Shown: positions 5,706-15,083, counted from the stretch's first letter. The stretch is 34,841 nucleotides of DNA from AC-32 sp036265535 (GCA_036265535.1 DATAOV010000130.1:1-34841), one strand, 5' to 3'. Numbers and translations: made by a program. Notes: a model not told the origin generated them from the sequence alone.

Positions 5706-8536
5706 GCCGGACTGGCGGGGGCGAGCTCGCGCGCCAGCGCGCGGGCCCGCGCGAGCGACGGACGGTTGCCCTTCTGCTCGAAGCGGCGGGCCGCCTCTTC
5801 GGCGGCAGCCAGCGCATCCTCACGTCGGGAGTCCTGGGCGAGCACCGAGGCCAGGTCGAGGAGCACGTCGCCCTGGGTGTTCACGAGCTCGGTCGCCTCG
5901 GCCAGCCGAACCGCCTCGCGCGCCAGCGCCTCAGCCCGCTCGGCGTCACCGCTCTCGGCCCGGATCTTCGCCCGTGCCGTGCGCCAGAGCACCTGCGAGA
6001 GCACGTCGTCGGGCGACGCCGCCGTCTCGCCGGCGCGGCTGAAGCGCTCGGCCTCCTCGAACTCTCCGAGAGCGCAGAGCGCGTGCGCGAGGAACCCTGC
6101 GATCGTCGAGAGGAAGCCGCGCTCGCCCAATTCCTCCAGGGTGGCGTAGCTGGCGCGGAGCGTGTTCGCCGCCGACTCGGGGTCGCCGGCGAGCGTCTCG
6201 ACGAAGAACGTTTCCTGCGCGTTGTTGGCGGCCCAGACGGTCAGCCCGAGGTCGGTGATCGCCTTCGTTCCTTCGGCGAGCAGCTCCCGCGCGAGCGCGA
6301 ACTCGCCGCTCATCGCCTCCAGCACGGAGCGCTCGACGCAGCAGAACGCGCGGATCGTCGGATCGTCGCCCGCCTTGGCGAGGAACTCCTTGCAGCGCTC
6401 GATTCCCTCGTCGACCGGCAGCGGCCCGAAGATCGCGCTGATCATCAGCCAGCCGATGCTCTCGGCGCGCTCGGCCGCGAAGTTCCCGCGCTCTGCGTGG
6501 GAGAGCGCCTGCCGCCATGCGTCCTCGGCCTGTCCGAGCGCGCCCATGACGGTCCCCTCCACTCGCCCGAGCAGGTTCCACGCCTGAGCGAGGTTGAAGT
6601 CGTCTCCGAGTCGCTCGCTGGCGTCCAGTGCCTCTTGCACGTCCTCCAGGACGTCGCTGCTGCCGCCCAGGAGGCGAAGCGAAGCCGCGCCCAGCAGCGC
6701 CCGCGCCGGTCGCTGCCCGCTCAGCGCGAGGGCGTCCTCGAGCGCCTTGCTCCCCTCGGCGACCAGGCCGCGCGTGGCCCAGAAGCCCCAGAGCGACGTC
6801 GCGAGGCGGAGCAGCAGCTCGCCGTCATCCTGCTCCCGCGCCCAGTCGATGGCAGCGCGAAGGTTCGCGTAGTCGTTCTCGATGCGCGCGAGGACCCCGG
6901 CGTGGTCGCCCGTGCGCGACTCGAGGTCGAGCTCCTCAGCGACCTCGGCGAAGTAGCAGGCATGAGCGCGACGGCCCGCCTCGAGCTCGCCCGAGGCCTC
7001 GAGCAGCTCGCAGGCGTACTCGCGGATCGTCTCGAGCATCCAGAAGCGAGGCTCGCCGTCCGCGTCCGCCTTCTGGCGCAGAAGGCTCTTCTCGACCAGT
7101 GATTCGAGGCCGTCGAGAACGTCGATCCCGAGCTCGCCGTCGGGGTCGCAGAGCGCCTCCGCGGCTTCGGGGCGGCAGCCGCCGACGAAGACGCCGAGCC
7201 GCGCGAACAGCATCTTCTCCTCGTTCAGGAGCAGCTCGTAGCTCCACTCGATCGTGCCCCGCAGCGTGCGCTGGCGTTCGTCCAGGTCCTGGGCGCCCCC
7301 CGTCAGGAGCTTGAGGCGCTCGTCGAGGCGGCGCCGAAGCGCGGGCGGCGGCAGGGCGCGCACGCGCGGCGCGGCCAGCTCGATCGCGAGCGGCAGGCCC
7401 TCGAGGCGCACGCAGATCTCGGCGACGGCCTCCTGGTTCTCGTCGGTGACGGCGAACTCGGCCACCGCCGCGTGCGCCCGCTCGCCGAAGAGCTGCACGG
7501 ACTCTCCCAGCGCCAGCGGCCGGACCGCGTAGGTGCGCTCGCCGGAGAGACGAAGCGGCGTCCTGCTCGTCGCGAGCACGTTCAACCTGGGAGCCGAGCC
7601 GAGCAACCCTGCGAGCACCGGCGCCGCCGCCACGACCTGCTCGAAGTTGTCGAGCACGAGGAGCATCTGCTTGTCGCGGAGGTACTCGGTCAGCGTCTCC
7701 ACGACGGGCTCGCCCGACTGCTCGCGCAGGCCGAGCGTCTGTGCCACGGTCGGGACGACCAGCTCCCAGTCGCGGATCGGCGCCAGGGAGACGAAGAAGA
7801 CGCCGTTGGAGAACTGCTCGACCACGGATGCCGCGAGCTGGAGTGCGAGACGGGTCTTGCCGGCACCCCCGGTGCCCGTGAGCGTCACGAGGCGCACGTC
7901 GTCGCGCGACAGCAGCGACTCCAGCTCCTCGAGGTCGTCCCGGCGACCGATGAAGGCGTTCGGCTGGACGGGCAGGTTGGTGGGCCGGTTCTCGAGCGTC
8001 TTCAGCGGCGGAAACTCGCTCGGTAGGTCCTCGACCAGCAGCTGGTAGAGCCGCTGTGGCCCCGAGAGGTCCTTCAGCCGGTGGTCGCCCAGGTCGCGCA
8101 CCTGGAAGCGCTCGTCGAGCAGCACGCGCGTCGATTCCGACAGGAGCACTTGGCCGCCGTGGCCGGCGGCCATCACACGCGCGGCCTGGTGGACGTCGAG
8201 CCCGACGTACCGCCGTTCGATCAGCCGCGGCTCGCCCGAGTGCAGCCCCATTCGCACGCGGATCTCGGTGTCGCCTGGCCACGGGTGACGTGCCAGTGCC
8301 CGCTGGCCCTCGACCGCGGCGGCGGCCGCGTCGCCGGCGGAGGCGAACGTGACGAAGAAGGCGTCGCCTTCGCTGTCGACGTGGAAGCCGCGATGGCGCT
8401 CGAACGCCTCGCTGAGCAGGCGCCGGTGCTCGGACAGCAGGTCGGCGTAGGCGTCCCCGGTCTGCTGCAGCAGGCGCGTCGAGCCCTCGATGTCGCTGAA
8501 CAGCAACGTCACGGTGCCCGTGGGTGCTTCGGCCAT
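5702..8536 (-). CDS. Cyclase-homology, NB-ARC-like ATPase and TPR protein (STAND regulator)
   Basis: A 944-aa protein. The N-terminus (MAEAPTGTVTLLFSDIEGST) opens a class III cyclase homology domain of about 170 residues. FSDIEGST and DSEGDAFFVTF keep the metal aspartates, but the Asn of the NxxxR pair is His (DVHQAARVMAA), as in the degenerate cyclases of mycobacterial cyclase-ATPase regulators. An NB-ARC-like ATPase follows with Walker A GTGGAGKT at about 221-228 and Walker B LLVLDNFEQV. The remainder is helical TPR-like repeats; no C-terminal LuxR helix-turn-helix is visible. The ATG at 8536 starts the domain directly; longer readings would run into the upstream kinase gene. Its tail resembles that of the 441-3674 protein. 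It lies directly upstream of the borosin operon on the same strand. Confidence 0.88.
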   Translation of the reverse strand: MAEAPTGTVTLLFSDIEGSTRLLQQTGDAYADLLSEHRRLLSEAFERHRGFHVDSEGDAFFVTFASAGDAAAAAVEGQRALARHPWPGDTEIRVRMGLHSGEPRLIERRYVGLDVHQAARVMAAGHGGQVLLSESTRVLLDERFQVRDLGDHRLKDLSGPQRLYQLLVEDLPSEFPPLKTLENRPTNLPVQPNAFIGRRDDLEELESLLSRDDVRLVTLTGTGGAGKTRLALQLAASVVEQFSNGVFFVSLAPIRDWELVVPTVAQTLGLREQSGEPVVETLTEYLRDKQMLLVLDNFEQVVAAAPVLAGLLGSAPRLNVLATSRTPLRLSGERTYAVRPLALGESVQLFGERAHAAVAEFAVTDENQEAVAEICVRLEGLPLAIELAAPRVRALPPPALRRRLDERLKLLTGGAQDLDERQRTLRGTIEWSYELLLNEEKMLFARLGVFVGGCRPEAAEALCDPDGELGIDVLDGLESLVEKSLLRQKADADGEPRFWMLETIREYACELLEASGELEAGRRAHACYFAEVAEELDLESRTGDHAGVLARIENDYANLRAAIDWAREQDDGELLLRLATSLWGFWATRGLVAEGSKALEDALALSGQRPARALLGAASLRLLGGSSDVLEDVQEALDASERLGDDFNLAQAWNLLGRVEGTVMGALGQAEDAWRQALSHAERGNFAAERAESIGWLMISAIFGPLPVDEGIERCKEFLAKAGDDPTIRAFCCVERSVLEAMSGEFALARELLAEGTKAITDLGLTVWAANNAQETFFVETLAGDPESAANTLRASYATLEELGERGFLSTIAGFLAHALCALGEFEEAERFSRAGETAASPDDVLSQVLWRTARAKIRAESGDAERAEALAREAVRLAEATELVNTQGDVLLDLASVLAQDSRREDALAAAEEAARRFEQKGNRPSLARARALARELAPASPA

Positions 8537-8568
8537 GCCCCAGTATCTCGCTCGTCGAAGCCTGTCGG

Positions 8569-9105
8569 TCAGCCCGCGGCCGGCGGGAGGCGCGCGAGCC
8601 ATCGCTCGGCTGCCTCGGTCGAGCGCAGCCGGACGAAGCGCGGATCGCCGGCGTAGAGCCGCGGCCACCGCCACCGCTGGCGGAAGTGCGACCGCACCAT
8701 CCAGCAGAAGAGCGCGTCCCAGCCGAGGAGCACGTTTCGCCAGCTCTCGCGGTTGCCGCTCCAGAGCTCGACGTCGTCGCGGATGCGGCTCGCCGTCCGC
8801 CGCCAGACACGCCGCAGCTTCAACCGGAGCGGCAGGTCGAGCCAGACGATCAGATCCGCCTCAGCGAGCACGGTCTCTCTGAGTTTCCCCTCGTAGTTGC
8901 CGTCGATCACCCAGCCCTTCGGCGCGGCGGTCATCGCCGCGCGCACCCGCGCCCGGAACTCCTCGTCGGTCGGCTCGCTCCAGTTGGGCCCGTGGTGCAG
9001 GGCGTCGAGCTCCACGAACGGGAGACCGAGGTGCTCCGCGAGCGACCGCGCGAAGGTCGTTTTCCCGGATCCCGAGGTGCCTTTGACGTTGATTCGCCGG
9101 GCCAC
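8569..9105 (-). CDS. Small P-loop kinase-like ATPase (adenylate-kinase/topology-modulation type)
   Basis: A 178-aa protein from the GTG at 9105. It opens VARRINVKGTSGSGKTTFAR with a Walker A GTSGSGKT, then HLGLPFVELDALHHGPNW. The latter matches the family of small AAA or adenylate-kinase-like proteins annotated as DNA topology modulation (FlaR-like) proteins. GWVIDGNY, LIVWLDLP and the Arg-rich RLKLRRVWRRTASRIR fit a kinase lid. The substrate is not known. The GTG is preferred because the reading upstream enters the divergent helicase gene, and because TACCCT sits six bases before it. The gene ends 32 bases upstream of the STAND start, so the two could be co-transcribed. Confidence 0.75.
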   Translation of the reverse strand: MARRINVKGTSGSGKTTFARSLAEHLGLPFVELDALHHGPNWSEPTDEEFRARVRAAMTAAPKGWVIDGNYEGKLRETVLAEADLIVWLDLPLRLKLRRVWRRTASRIRDDVELWSGNRESWRNVLLGWDALFCWMVRSHFRQRWRWPRLYAGDPRFVRLRSTEAAERWLARLPPAAG

Positions 9106-9111
9106 GGGCGC

Positions 9112-9121
9112 AGGGTACGCT
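9112..9121. promoter_or_regulatory. Bidirectional promoter with overlapping -10 elements (kinase and Lhr)
   Basis: The ten bases AGGGTACGCT hold TACCCT on the minus strand (9117-9112), six bases before the GTG at 9105, and TACGCT on the plus strand (9116-9121), six bases before the GTG at 9128. The two hexamers share the central TA. Both transcripts would be leaderless, and the two start codons are only 22 bases apart. Confidence 0.5.
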
Positions 9122-9127
9122 GGCCGG

Positions 9128-12100
9128 GTGAACCCGCTCTCGGTCTTCAGCCCGGAGACGCGCGCCTGGTTCGAGCAGGCGTTCGCCGCGGCCACGCCGG
9201 CGCAGGAGCGCGGCTGGCCGGCGATCGCGCGCGGCGGCAACACGCTCATCCAGGCTCCGACCGGCTCGGGCAAGACGCTGGCCGCCTTCCTCTACGGCAT
9301 CGACCGGCTGAATCCCGACCCCGGAAAGGGTTTGCGCCTGCTCTACGTCTCGCCGCTGAAGGCGCTCAACTACGACATCGAGCGCAACCTGCGCGGCCCC
9401 CTCGCGGGCCTCGGCTCCGAACTGCGCGTGGGCGTCCGCACCGGCGACACCCCGCAGAAGGAGCGCGCCGCGATGGTGCGCAAGCCGCCCGACATCCTGA
9501 TCACGACCCCGGAATCGCTGTTCCTGCTGCTCACGTCACAGGCGCGCGAGACGCTGCGCTCGATCGAGACGGTGATCGTGGACGAGGTGCACGCCGTGGC
9601 TGGCACGAAGCGCGGCGCCCACCTCGCGCTCTCGCTGGAGCGGCTCGACCGGCTCGTCGGCAGGCCTGTGCAGCGGATCGGGCTCTCGGCCACCCAGCGC
9701 CCGCTCGAAGAAATCGGACGCTTCGTCTCCGGGGGCCGCGAGATCGAGCTGGTCGACGCGGGCCGCGCCAAGGAGCTCGACCTGAAGGTGGTCGTGCCGC
9801 TAGACGACATGCGCGAGCCCGAGGAGCAGCAGTCGATCTGGCCCTCGATCTACCCGGAGATCCTCGAGCTCGTCCGCGCGCACCGCTCGACGATCGTGTT
9901 CGTCAACAACCGCCGGCTCGCCGAGCGGCTGGCCCTGCGCCTGAACGAGTTGGCCGAGGAAGATATTGCGCGCGCACACCACGGGTCGCTCGCGCGAGAG
10001 CAACGGGTCGAGGTCGAGGAGCTGCTCAAGCTCGGCAGGATTCCGTGCCTCGTCGCCACCTCGTCGCTCGAGCTCGGGATCGACATGGGCGCGGTCGACC
10101 TCGTGATCCAGGTCGAGTCGCCGAAGTCGGTGGCGCGCGGCCTGCAGCGGATCGGCCGGGCGGGCCACGAGCTCGGTGCCGTCTCGGTCGGGCGGATCTT
10201 CCCCAAGTTCCGGGCCGACCTGCTCGAGTCGGCGGTGGTCGTCCGGCGCATGCTCGACGGCGCGATCGAGGAGACGAAGATCCCTCGCAACCCGTTGGAC
10301 GTGCTGGCGCAGCAGATCGTCGCGATCTGCGCCGACGAGGAGATCTCGGTGGAGGAGCTGCACGCACTCGTGCGCGGTGCCTACCCGTTCGCCGACCTCT
10401 CGCGGGTCCAGCTCGAGAACGTGCTCGACATGCTGGACGGGCGCTATCCGTCCGACGAGTTCGCGGAGTTGCGCGCGCGGGTGGTCTGGGACCGCACCGG
10501 CGGCCTGGTTCGTGGACGCCAGGGCGCGCGCCGGCTTGCGGTCACGAATGCGGGCACGATTCCGGACCGCGGCCTCTTCGGCGTCCATCTCGTCGACGGG
10601 GGCGGGCGGGTCGGCGAGCTCGACGAGGAGATGGTCTACGAGGCCCGCGCGGGCCAGACGTTCCTGCTCGGCGCCTCCACCTGGCGGATCGAGGAGATCA
10701 CGCGCGACCGCGTGCTCGTCTCGCCGGCGCCCGGCGTCCCGGGTGCGGTGCCGTTCTGGAAGGGCGAGGGCGTGGGTCGGCCTTACGAGCTGGGCGAGGC
10801 GATCGGCGCCGCCTCGCGTGAGCTGGCGGCGCTCCCGGAGGCCAAGGCGCTCGCGAAGCTGCGGGAGGAGCATTCGCTCGACGAGCGGGCCGCGCAGAAC
10901 CTGCTCACGTTCCTCGGCGAGCAGCAGGCGGCGACGGGCGCCGTGCCCTCCGACCGCACGGTCGTCGTCGAGCGCTTCCGCGACGAGATCGGCGACTGGC
11001 GCCTCTGCATCCTGACGCCGTTCGGCGGGCGCGTCCATGCGCCCTGGGCCCTCGCGCTCGGCGCTCGATTGCGGGAGTCGCTCGGGCTCGAGACGCAGGC
11101 GATCTGGTCCGACGACGGGATCGCCATCCACCTGCCCGACGCGGATACGCCGCCTCCGATCGACGACGTGCTCCTCGAGCCGGAGCAGGTCGAGGAGCTC
11201 GTCACCCAGGAGCTCGGGGAGACGGCGCTCTTCGGCGCGCGGTTCCGCGAGAACGCGGCCCGGTCGCTGCTGATCCCGCGGCGCCGGCCCGGCGAGCGGA
11301 CGCCGCTGTGGCAGCAGCGCCTGAAGGCGCAGTCGCTGCTGCAGGTGGCGCGCCGCTATCCCGCCTTCCCGGTCGTGCTCGAGACCTACCGCGAATGCCT
11401 GCAGGACGTCTTCGACCTGCCGTCGCTGAAGCGGCTCCTGCAGGGCCTGCGCACGAGGCAGATCGACCTCGTCGACGTGGAGACGGCCTCGGCCTCGCCG
11501 TACGCGGCCTCGCTGCTCTTCGACTACGTCGCGAACTACATGTACGAGGACGACACCCCTGCTGCGGAGCGCCGCGCCCAGGCGCTCTCCCTCGACCGCG
11601 ACCTGCTGCGTGAGCTGCTCGGGCAGGAGGAGCTCCGCGACCTGATCGACCCGGGCGCCCTCGCGGAGGTCGAGAGCCGGCTCCGCGGCGAGCCTCGCAC
11701 CCCGGACGAGCTGCACGACCTGCTGCGCCGCCGCGGCGACTTGCGCGAGGACGAGCACGACGCCGAGCTCGCCGAGCCGCTCCTCGCCGAACGGCGCGCG
11801 GTGCACGTGCGCGTGGCGGGAGAGCAGCGGTTGATTGCCGCCGAGGACGCGGGCCGTTACCGCGACGCGCTCGGGGCGATGCCGCCGGGAGGGCTGCCCG
11901 AGACGTTCCTCGAGGCCGACGATGAGCCGCTGCACTCGCTGCTCCGCCGCTTCGTCCATTCCCGCGGCCCGTTCACCACGGCCGAAGCCAACGAGCGCTT
12001 TGGCCGTGACGTCGAGCCGATCCTGCGGGAGCTGGAGCGCGCGGACGAGCTCGTCCGTGGCGAGCTGCGCCCGGGCGGGAGCGAGCGCGAGTGGTGCGAT

Positions 12101-13345
12101 CCAGAGGTGCTGAGACGGCTCCGGCGTGCTTCGCTGGCGGCGCTTCGCCGCGAGGTCGAGCCGGCCGAACAGGCGGCCTTCGGGCGCTTCCTGCCGAGCT
12201 GGCACGGAATCGACCGCCGCGCCACGCTCCGCGAGGCGCTCGTGCCGCTGCAGGGGCTGGCGCTCCCGGTGGCGCTCTGGGAGTCCGAGGTGCTTCCGCG
12301 CCGCGTTCCCGGCTACCGGCCGGAGCAGCTGGACGCGCTCTGCGCCTCGGGCGAGGTGGTCTGGGTGGGCGCCGGGCTCGACCGGGTCGCGCTCTTCTTC
12401 CGCGAGGACGTGCCCGCGCTCGGGCCGCCGCCCGCGGCCGACCGGCCGGAGCGGGAGGTGCACGAGCGGCTGCGGGCGGCACTCGGGCGCAGCGCGCTCT
12501 TCTGGTACGACCTGCTCGCGGACACGGGGCTCGAGGCGGAGGAGGCGCTACCTGCCCTCTGGGATCTCGTCTGGGCGGGCGAGGTGACGAACGACGCCTG
12601 GACGCCGCTACGGGCGGGCAGGCGCTACCGGGCGCAGGCCCAGCGCCAGCGGACACCGAGGCGCTTCTCGCGCCGCCGCGCGAGCGAGATCACCGCCACC
12701 CAGGGCCGGTGGTCGCTCACAGGGCGGCTTTTCACCGGACGACCGGACCGGCGCGCGCTGGCGGAGCTGATGCTCGAACGGCAGGGCATCGTCACTCGGG
12801 ACGGGGTCCGCGCCGAGGGCGTCGCCGGAGGCTACGGCGCCGTCTACGGCGAACTGAGGGCGCTCGAGACGCTCGGGCTCTGCCGCCGCGGCTACTTCGT
12901 CGAGGGCCTCGGCGGGGCGCAGTTCGCGCTCGGCGGGGCGGTCGAGCGCCTGCGTGAGCTGAGGCCGAGGGAAGGCGAGGAGAAGGAGCCGCTGGTGCTG
13001 GCGGCGGCCGATCCGGCGCAGCCGTACGGCGCCGCGCTGCCGTGGCCCAAGCGCGCGGGGGCGCGGGCCGCGCGGGTGGCCGGGGCTCACGTGATCCTGC
13101 TCGGAGGCGAGCCCGCCCTGTTCGTCGAGCGCGGGGGCCGCTCGCTCGTCCCGCTCCGCGAGCCGGAGGAGGAATGGCTGCGCGAGGCCCTGGCCGCGCT
13201 CGTTGCGCACGTGAGGGCCGGTGGGGCAAAACGGCTCGCGGTCGAGCGTTTCGACGGGCAGCCCGTGGGTGAAACGGACGTCCTTTCGATGCTGATCGAT
13301 GCAGGTTTTGTCGCCGGTCCACGGCGCGCCGTCCTTCGCCCTTGA
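9128..13345 (+). CDS. lhr: Lhr-family DEAD/DEAH-box helicase
   Basis: A 1405-aa superfamily 2 helicase. Walker A APTGSGKT lies at 43-50 and the DEVH box at 152-155. Other motifs are SATQRP (III), FVNNRR (IV), ATSSLELGIDMG (V) and QRIGRAGH (VI). The long C-terminus contains the winged-helix and Lhr-specific domains. The length suits full-size bacterial Lhr proteins, which unwind DNA and RNA-DNA hybrids and are linked to DNA repair. The GTG at 9128 gives VNPLSVFSPETRAWFEQAF, the usual Lhr opening (xxFxPxTxxWFxxxF); the in-frame stretch upstream lies antisense to the kinase gene. The Lhr start supports a leaderless transcript. There are no close partners downstream; the next gene has its own promoter. 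Confidence 0.92.
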   Translation: MNPLSVFSPETRAWFEQAFAAATPAQERGWPAIARGGNTLIQAPTGSGKTLAAFLYGIDRLNPDPGKGLRLLYVSPLKALNYDIERNLRGPLAGLGSELRVGVRTGDTPQKERAAMVRKPPDILITTPESLFLLLTSQARETLRSIETVIVDEVHAVAGTKRGAHLALSLERLDRLVGRPVQRIGLSATQRPLEEIGRFVSGGREIELVDAGRAKELDLKVVVPLDDMREPEEQQSIWPSIYPEILELVRAHRSTIVFVNNRRLAERLALRLNELAEEDIARAHHGSLAREQRVEVEELLKLGRIPCLVATSSLELGIDMGAVDLVIQVESPKSVARGLQRIGRAGHELGAVSVGRIFPKFRADLLESAVVVRRMLDGAIEETKIPRNPLDVLAQQIVAICADEEISVEELHALVRGAYPFADLSRVQLENVLDMLDGRYPSDEFAELRARVVWDRTGGLVRGRQGARRLAVTNAGTIPDRGLFGVHLVDGGGRVGELDEEMVYEARAGQTFLLGASTWRIEEITRDRVLVSPAPGVPGAVPFWKGEGVGRPYELGEAIGAASRELAALPEAKALAKLREEHSLDERAAQNLLTFLGEQQAATGAVPSDRTVVVERFRDEIGDWRLCILTPFGGRVHAPWALALGARLRESLGLETQAIWSDDGIAIHLPDADTPPPIDDVLLEPEQVEELVTQELGETALFGARFRENAARSLLIPRRRPGERTPLWQQRLKAQSLLQVARRYPAFPVVLETYRECLQDVFDLPSLKRLLQGLRTRQIDLVDVETASASPYAASLLFDYVANYMYEDDTPAAERRAQALSLDRDLLRELLGQEELRDLIDPGALAEVESRLRGEPRTPDELHDLLRRRGDLREDEHDAELAEPLLAERRAVHVRVAGEQRLIAAEDAGRYRDALGAMPPGGLPETFLEADDEPLHSLLRRFVHSRGPFTTAEANERFGRDVEPILRELERADELVRGELRPGGSEREWCDPEVLRRLRRASLAALRREVEPAEQAAFGRFLPSWHGIDRRATLREALVPLQGLALPVALWESEVLPRRVPGYRPEQLDALCASGEVVWVGAGLDRVALFFREDVPALGPPPAADRPEREVHERLRAALGRSALFWYDLLADTGLEAEEALPALWDLVWAGEVTNDAWTPLRAGRRYRAQAQRQRTPRRFSRRRASEITATQGRWSLTGRLFTGRPDRRALAELMLERQGIVTRDGVRAEGVAGGYGAVYGELRALETLGLCRRGYFVEGLGGAQFALGGAVERLRELRPREGEEKEPLVLAAADPAQPYGAALPWPKRAGARAARVAGAHVILLGGEPALFVERGGRSLVPLREPEEEWLREALAALVAHVRAGGAKRLAVERFDGQPVGETDVLSMLIDAGFVAGPRRAVLRP

Positions 13346-13370
13346 CACAGACTTGACAGAGGAGTAAACC
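13342..13370 (+). promoter_or_regulatory. Promoter upstream of the secreted protein gene, with tandem TTGACA
   Basis: TTGACA occurs at 13342-13347 and again at 13353-13358. The first is followed after 17 bases by TAAACC (13365-13370), a weak -10. The start would fall near 13377, about 48 bases before the ATG at 13425. The second copy has no convincing -10 and may be coincidental or part of a regulator site. Confidence 0.4.
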
Positions 13371-13424
13371 CGGCCCGTCCTGGAGGCGCGGGGGGTCTCC
13401 AAATCAGGGGTCTTGGGGAGGGAC

Positions 13425-15035
13425 ATGAGACGACTTCTGATACCTGCGTTCGTCGCGGTCGCCGTTGTCGTGTTCGGCTCGCTCGTCGGCTCTGCTCGTG
13501 CAACCGGGTTCAACTGCAGTGAGCCCGAGGCCGCGCTCTGCGCCGAAACCAACGACTCGATCGGCTACGGCGGGGAATACACGGGGCACGACGAGCCTTC
13601 GCTGCTCTTCTACTCGAACACGGCAGGCTCGGGGAACTCGAACCTCTACAACCTGACGCTGCCGAGCGACCCGAAGGTGCTGCCGAACCAGAGCGGCACC
13701 GCGGGCACCTGGAACTTCCAGCTGCATCCGGCTTTCTGGCTGGGCATGGCGCTCTGCGACAACCAGTCCGCACCGGAGTTCACGCACGCACCGTGCACGC
13801 CGGACAGCGACTCGAACATCTTCGACGGCACGGTCGAGGCTGCTCCGGACTACATCGGCAAGCATCCGGGGACGGCCTTCCTCGAGCTGCAGTTCTACCC
13901 GCCCGGGTGGGCGCCGTGGCCGCCCGGCGTCAGCTGCGACGCCAGCAAGTGGTGCGCCGCAATGGCCATCTTCAGCCTGAACCAGGACCTGAACAGCGGC
14001 GTCGTCAACAACGCGAGCTGTCTCAACACCGTAGGGCTCGAGCCCGCGAACTTCGCATTCATCACGAAGAACGGGGTTCCGCACGCACCGCCGGCTCCGC
14101 TCAGCCAGACCCTCGGCACGTTCACGCCGAGTGCCGCGACGGACCTGTTCATGGGCTCGGGCGACCGGTTGTCGGTCGACATCCACGACGGCGCGGCCGG
14201 CTTGACGACCATCATCCACGACCTGACGACGGGGCAGAGCGGCTCGATGACTGCGAGCAGCGCCAACGGCTTCGCACAGATCCTCTACGAGCCGACGTCG
14301 ACGACCTGCCACCAGTCGCCGTACACGTTCCGCCCGATGTACGCCACCTCGAGCGAGCACACTCGCGTTCCGTGGGCCGCCCACTCGTACAACGTGGCCT
14401 TCTCGGACGAGATCGGGCACTTCGAGTACTGCGACGCGATCACCCGAGAGGGAGGCACCTGCACGAGTAACGGAGAGCCCGCCCTCGACGGTGACGACGC
14501 GGGCTGCTTCAGCGCAGCCTTCTCGACCTTCGTGCCGATCACCGGCTGCATCGCCACCGACAACGACTTCGATGGCACGTCGTACCAGCCGGTGTGGCCC
14601 GGAACGGATCTGAACCGAGGTCAGGACGCGAAGTACCACTCCACCCCGGTCACGTTCACGAGCCCGCTCTTCAACAGCTCGCAGAACTACAGCCGGGTCG
14701 CGTTCGAAGCCGATTTGCCGCGGATCGAGGCAGCCGATTTCGGCGGCATTTGCAATCGGTTCACGGGAGCGAATTGCGTGAACCCGCCGCCGGGCTCGAA
14801 CTTCTACCCGATCTACACCACGGGCACCTCGACGCAGAATCCGAGCTCGAACGGTCACTGCGTCTGGCAGCTCGGAGGGCCCTACCTCAAGGGCACCACG
14901 AATACCTTCGGCGGGAACTCGGCGGCCGAGTACGGACCGCTGCTGTTCAGCTTCTACCCCAACCCCAACCCCGCGATTCGACTCAGGGCGAACAACTTCC
15001 GTCAGATCCTGAGCTCGAATCCCTGCCCGGCCTAG
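13425..15035 (+). CDS. Secreted protein of unknown function (536 aa)
   Basis: I do not recognise this family. The ATG at 13425 follows a GGGGAGGG ribosome site and opens MRRLLIPAFVAVAVVVFGSL, a signal peptide with a likely cleavage after SARA. The mature part is rich in Asn, Ser, Thr, Pro and Gly with many paired cysteines (for example FNCSEPEAALC and CDNQSAPEFTHAPC), suggesting disulfides in an extracellular beta-rich protein. It contains D-rich turns such as TPDSDSNIFDG and DNDFDG. It has no LPXTG motif and no C-terminal membrane segment, so it is probably released or loosely wall-bound. The lower Arg content is typical of exported proteins. It ends 20 bases before a strong hairpin. Confidence 0.8.
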   Translation: MRRLLIPAFVAVAVVVFGSLVGSARATGFNCSEPEAALCAETNDSIGYGGEYTGHDEPSLLFYSNTAGSGNSNLYNLTLPSDPKVLPNQSGTAGTWNFQLHPAFWLGMALCDNQSAPEFTHAPCTPDSDSNIFDGTVEAAPDYIGKHPGTAFLELQFYPPGWAPWPPGVSCDASKWCAAMAIFSLNQDLNSGVVNNASCLNTVGLEPANFAFITKNGVPHAPPAPLSQTLGTFTPSAATDLFMGSGDRLSVDIHDGAAGLTTIIHDLTTGQSGSMTASSANGFAQILYEPTSTTCHQSPYTFRPMYATSSEHTRVPWAAHSYNVAFSDEIGHFEYCDAITREGGTCTSNGEPALDGDDAGCFSAAFSTFVPITGCIATDNDFDGTSYQPVWPGTDLNRGQDAKYHSTPVTFTSPLFNSSQNYSRVAFEADLPRIEAADFGGICNRFTGANCVNPPPGSNFYPIYTTGTSTQNPSSNGHCVWQLGGPYLKGTTNTFGGNSAAEYGPLLFSFYPNPNPAIRLRANNFRQILSSNPCPA

Positions 15036-15055
15036 CCGACGGGTCGAGCAGAAAC

Positions 15056-15083
15056 GGAGAGCGCCCCGTCCGGGGCGCTCTCC
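15056..15083. terminator. Strong 13-bp hairpin between convergent genes
   Basis: GGAGAGCGCCCCG at 15056-15068 pairs perfectly with CGGGGCGCTCTCC at 15071-15083 around a two-base loop. It sits 20 bases after the stop of the plus-strand gene and touches the stop of the minus-strand gene at 15084, so it can serve both directions. There is no clear U-tract on the plus side and only a short T-rich run on the minus side. Confidence 0.75.

Noticed and set aside
5558..7102. A 514-codon plus-strand frame antisense to the STAND gene
   Set aside because: The minus strand encodes recognised TPR and ATPase sequence here; the plus reading has no motif and no start signals.
8524..10821. A 765-codon plus-strand frame over the kinase and Lhr genes
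   Set aside because: It is out of frame with clear Lhr motifs and gives Arg-rich, motif-free protein.
9800..12463. An 887-codon minus-strand frame inside the Lhr gene
   Set aside because: It is antisense to helicase motifs and has shadow-like composition.
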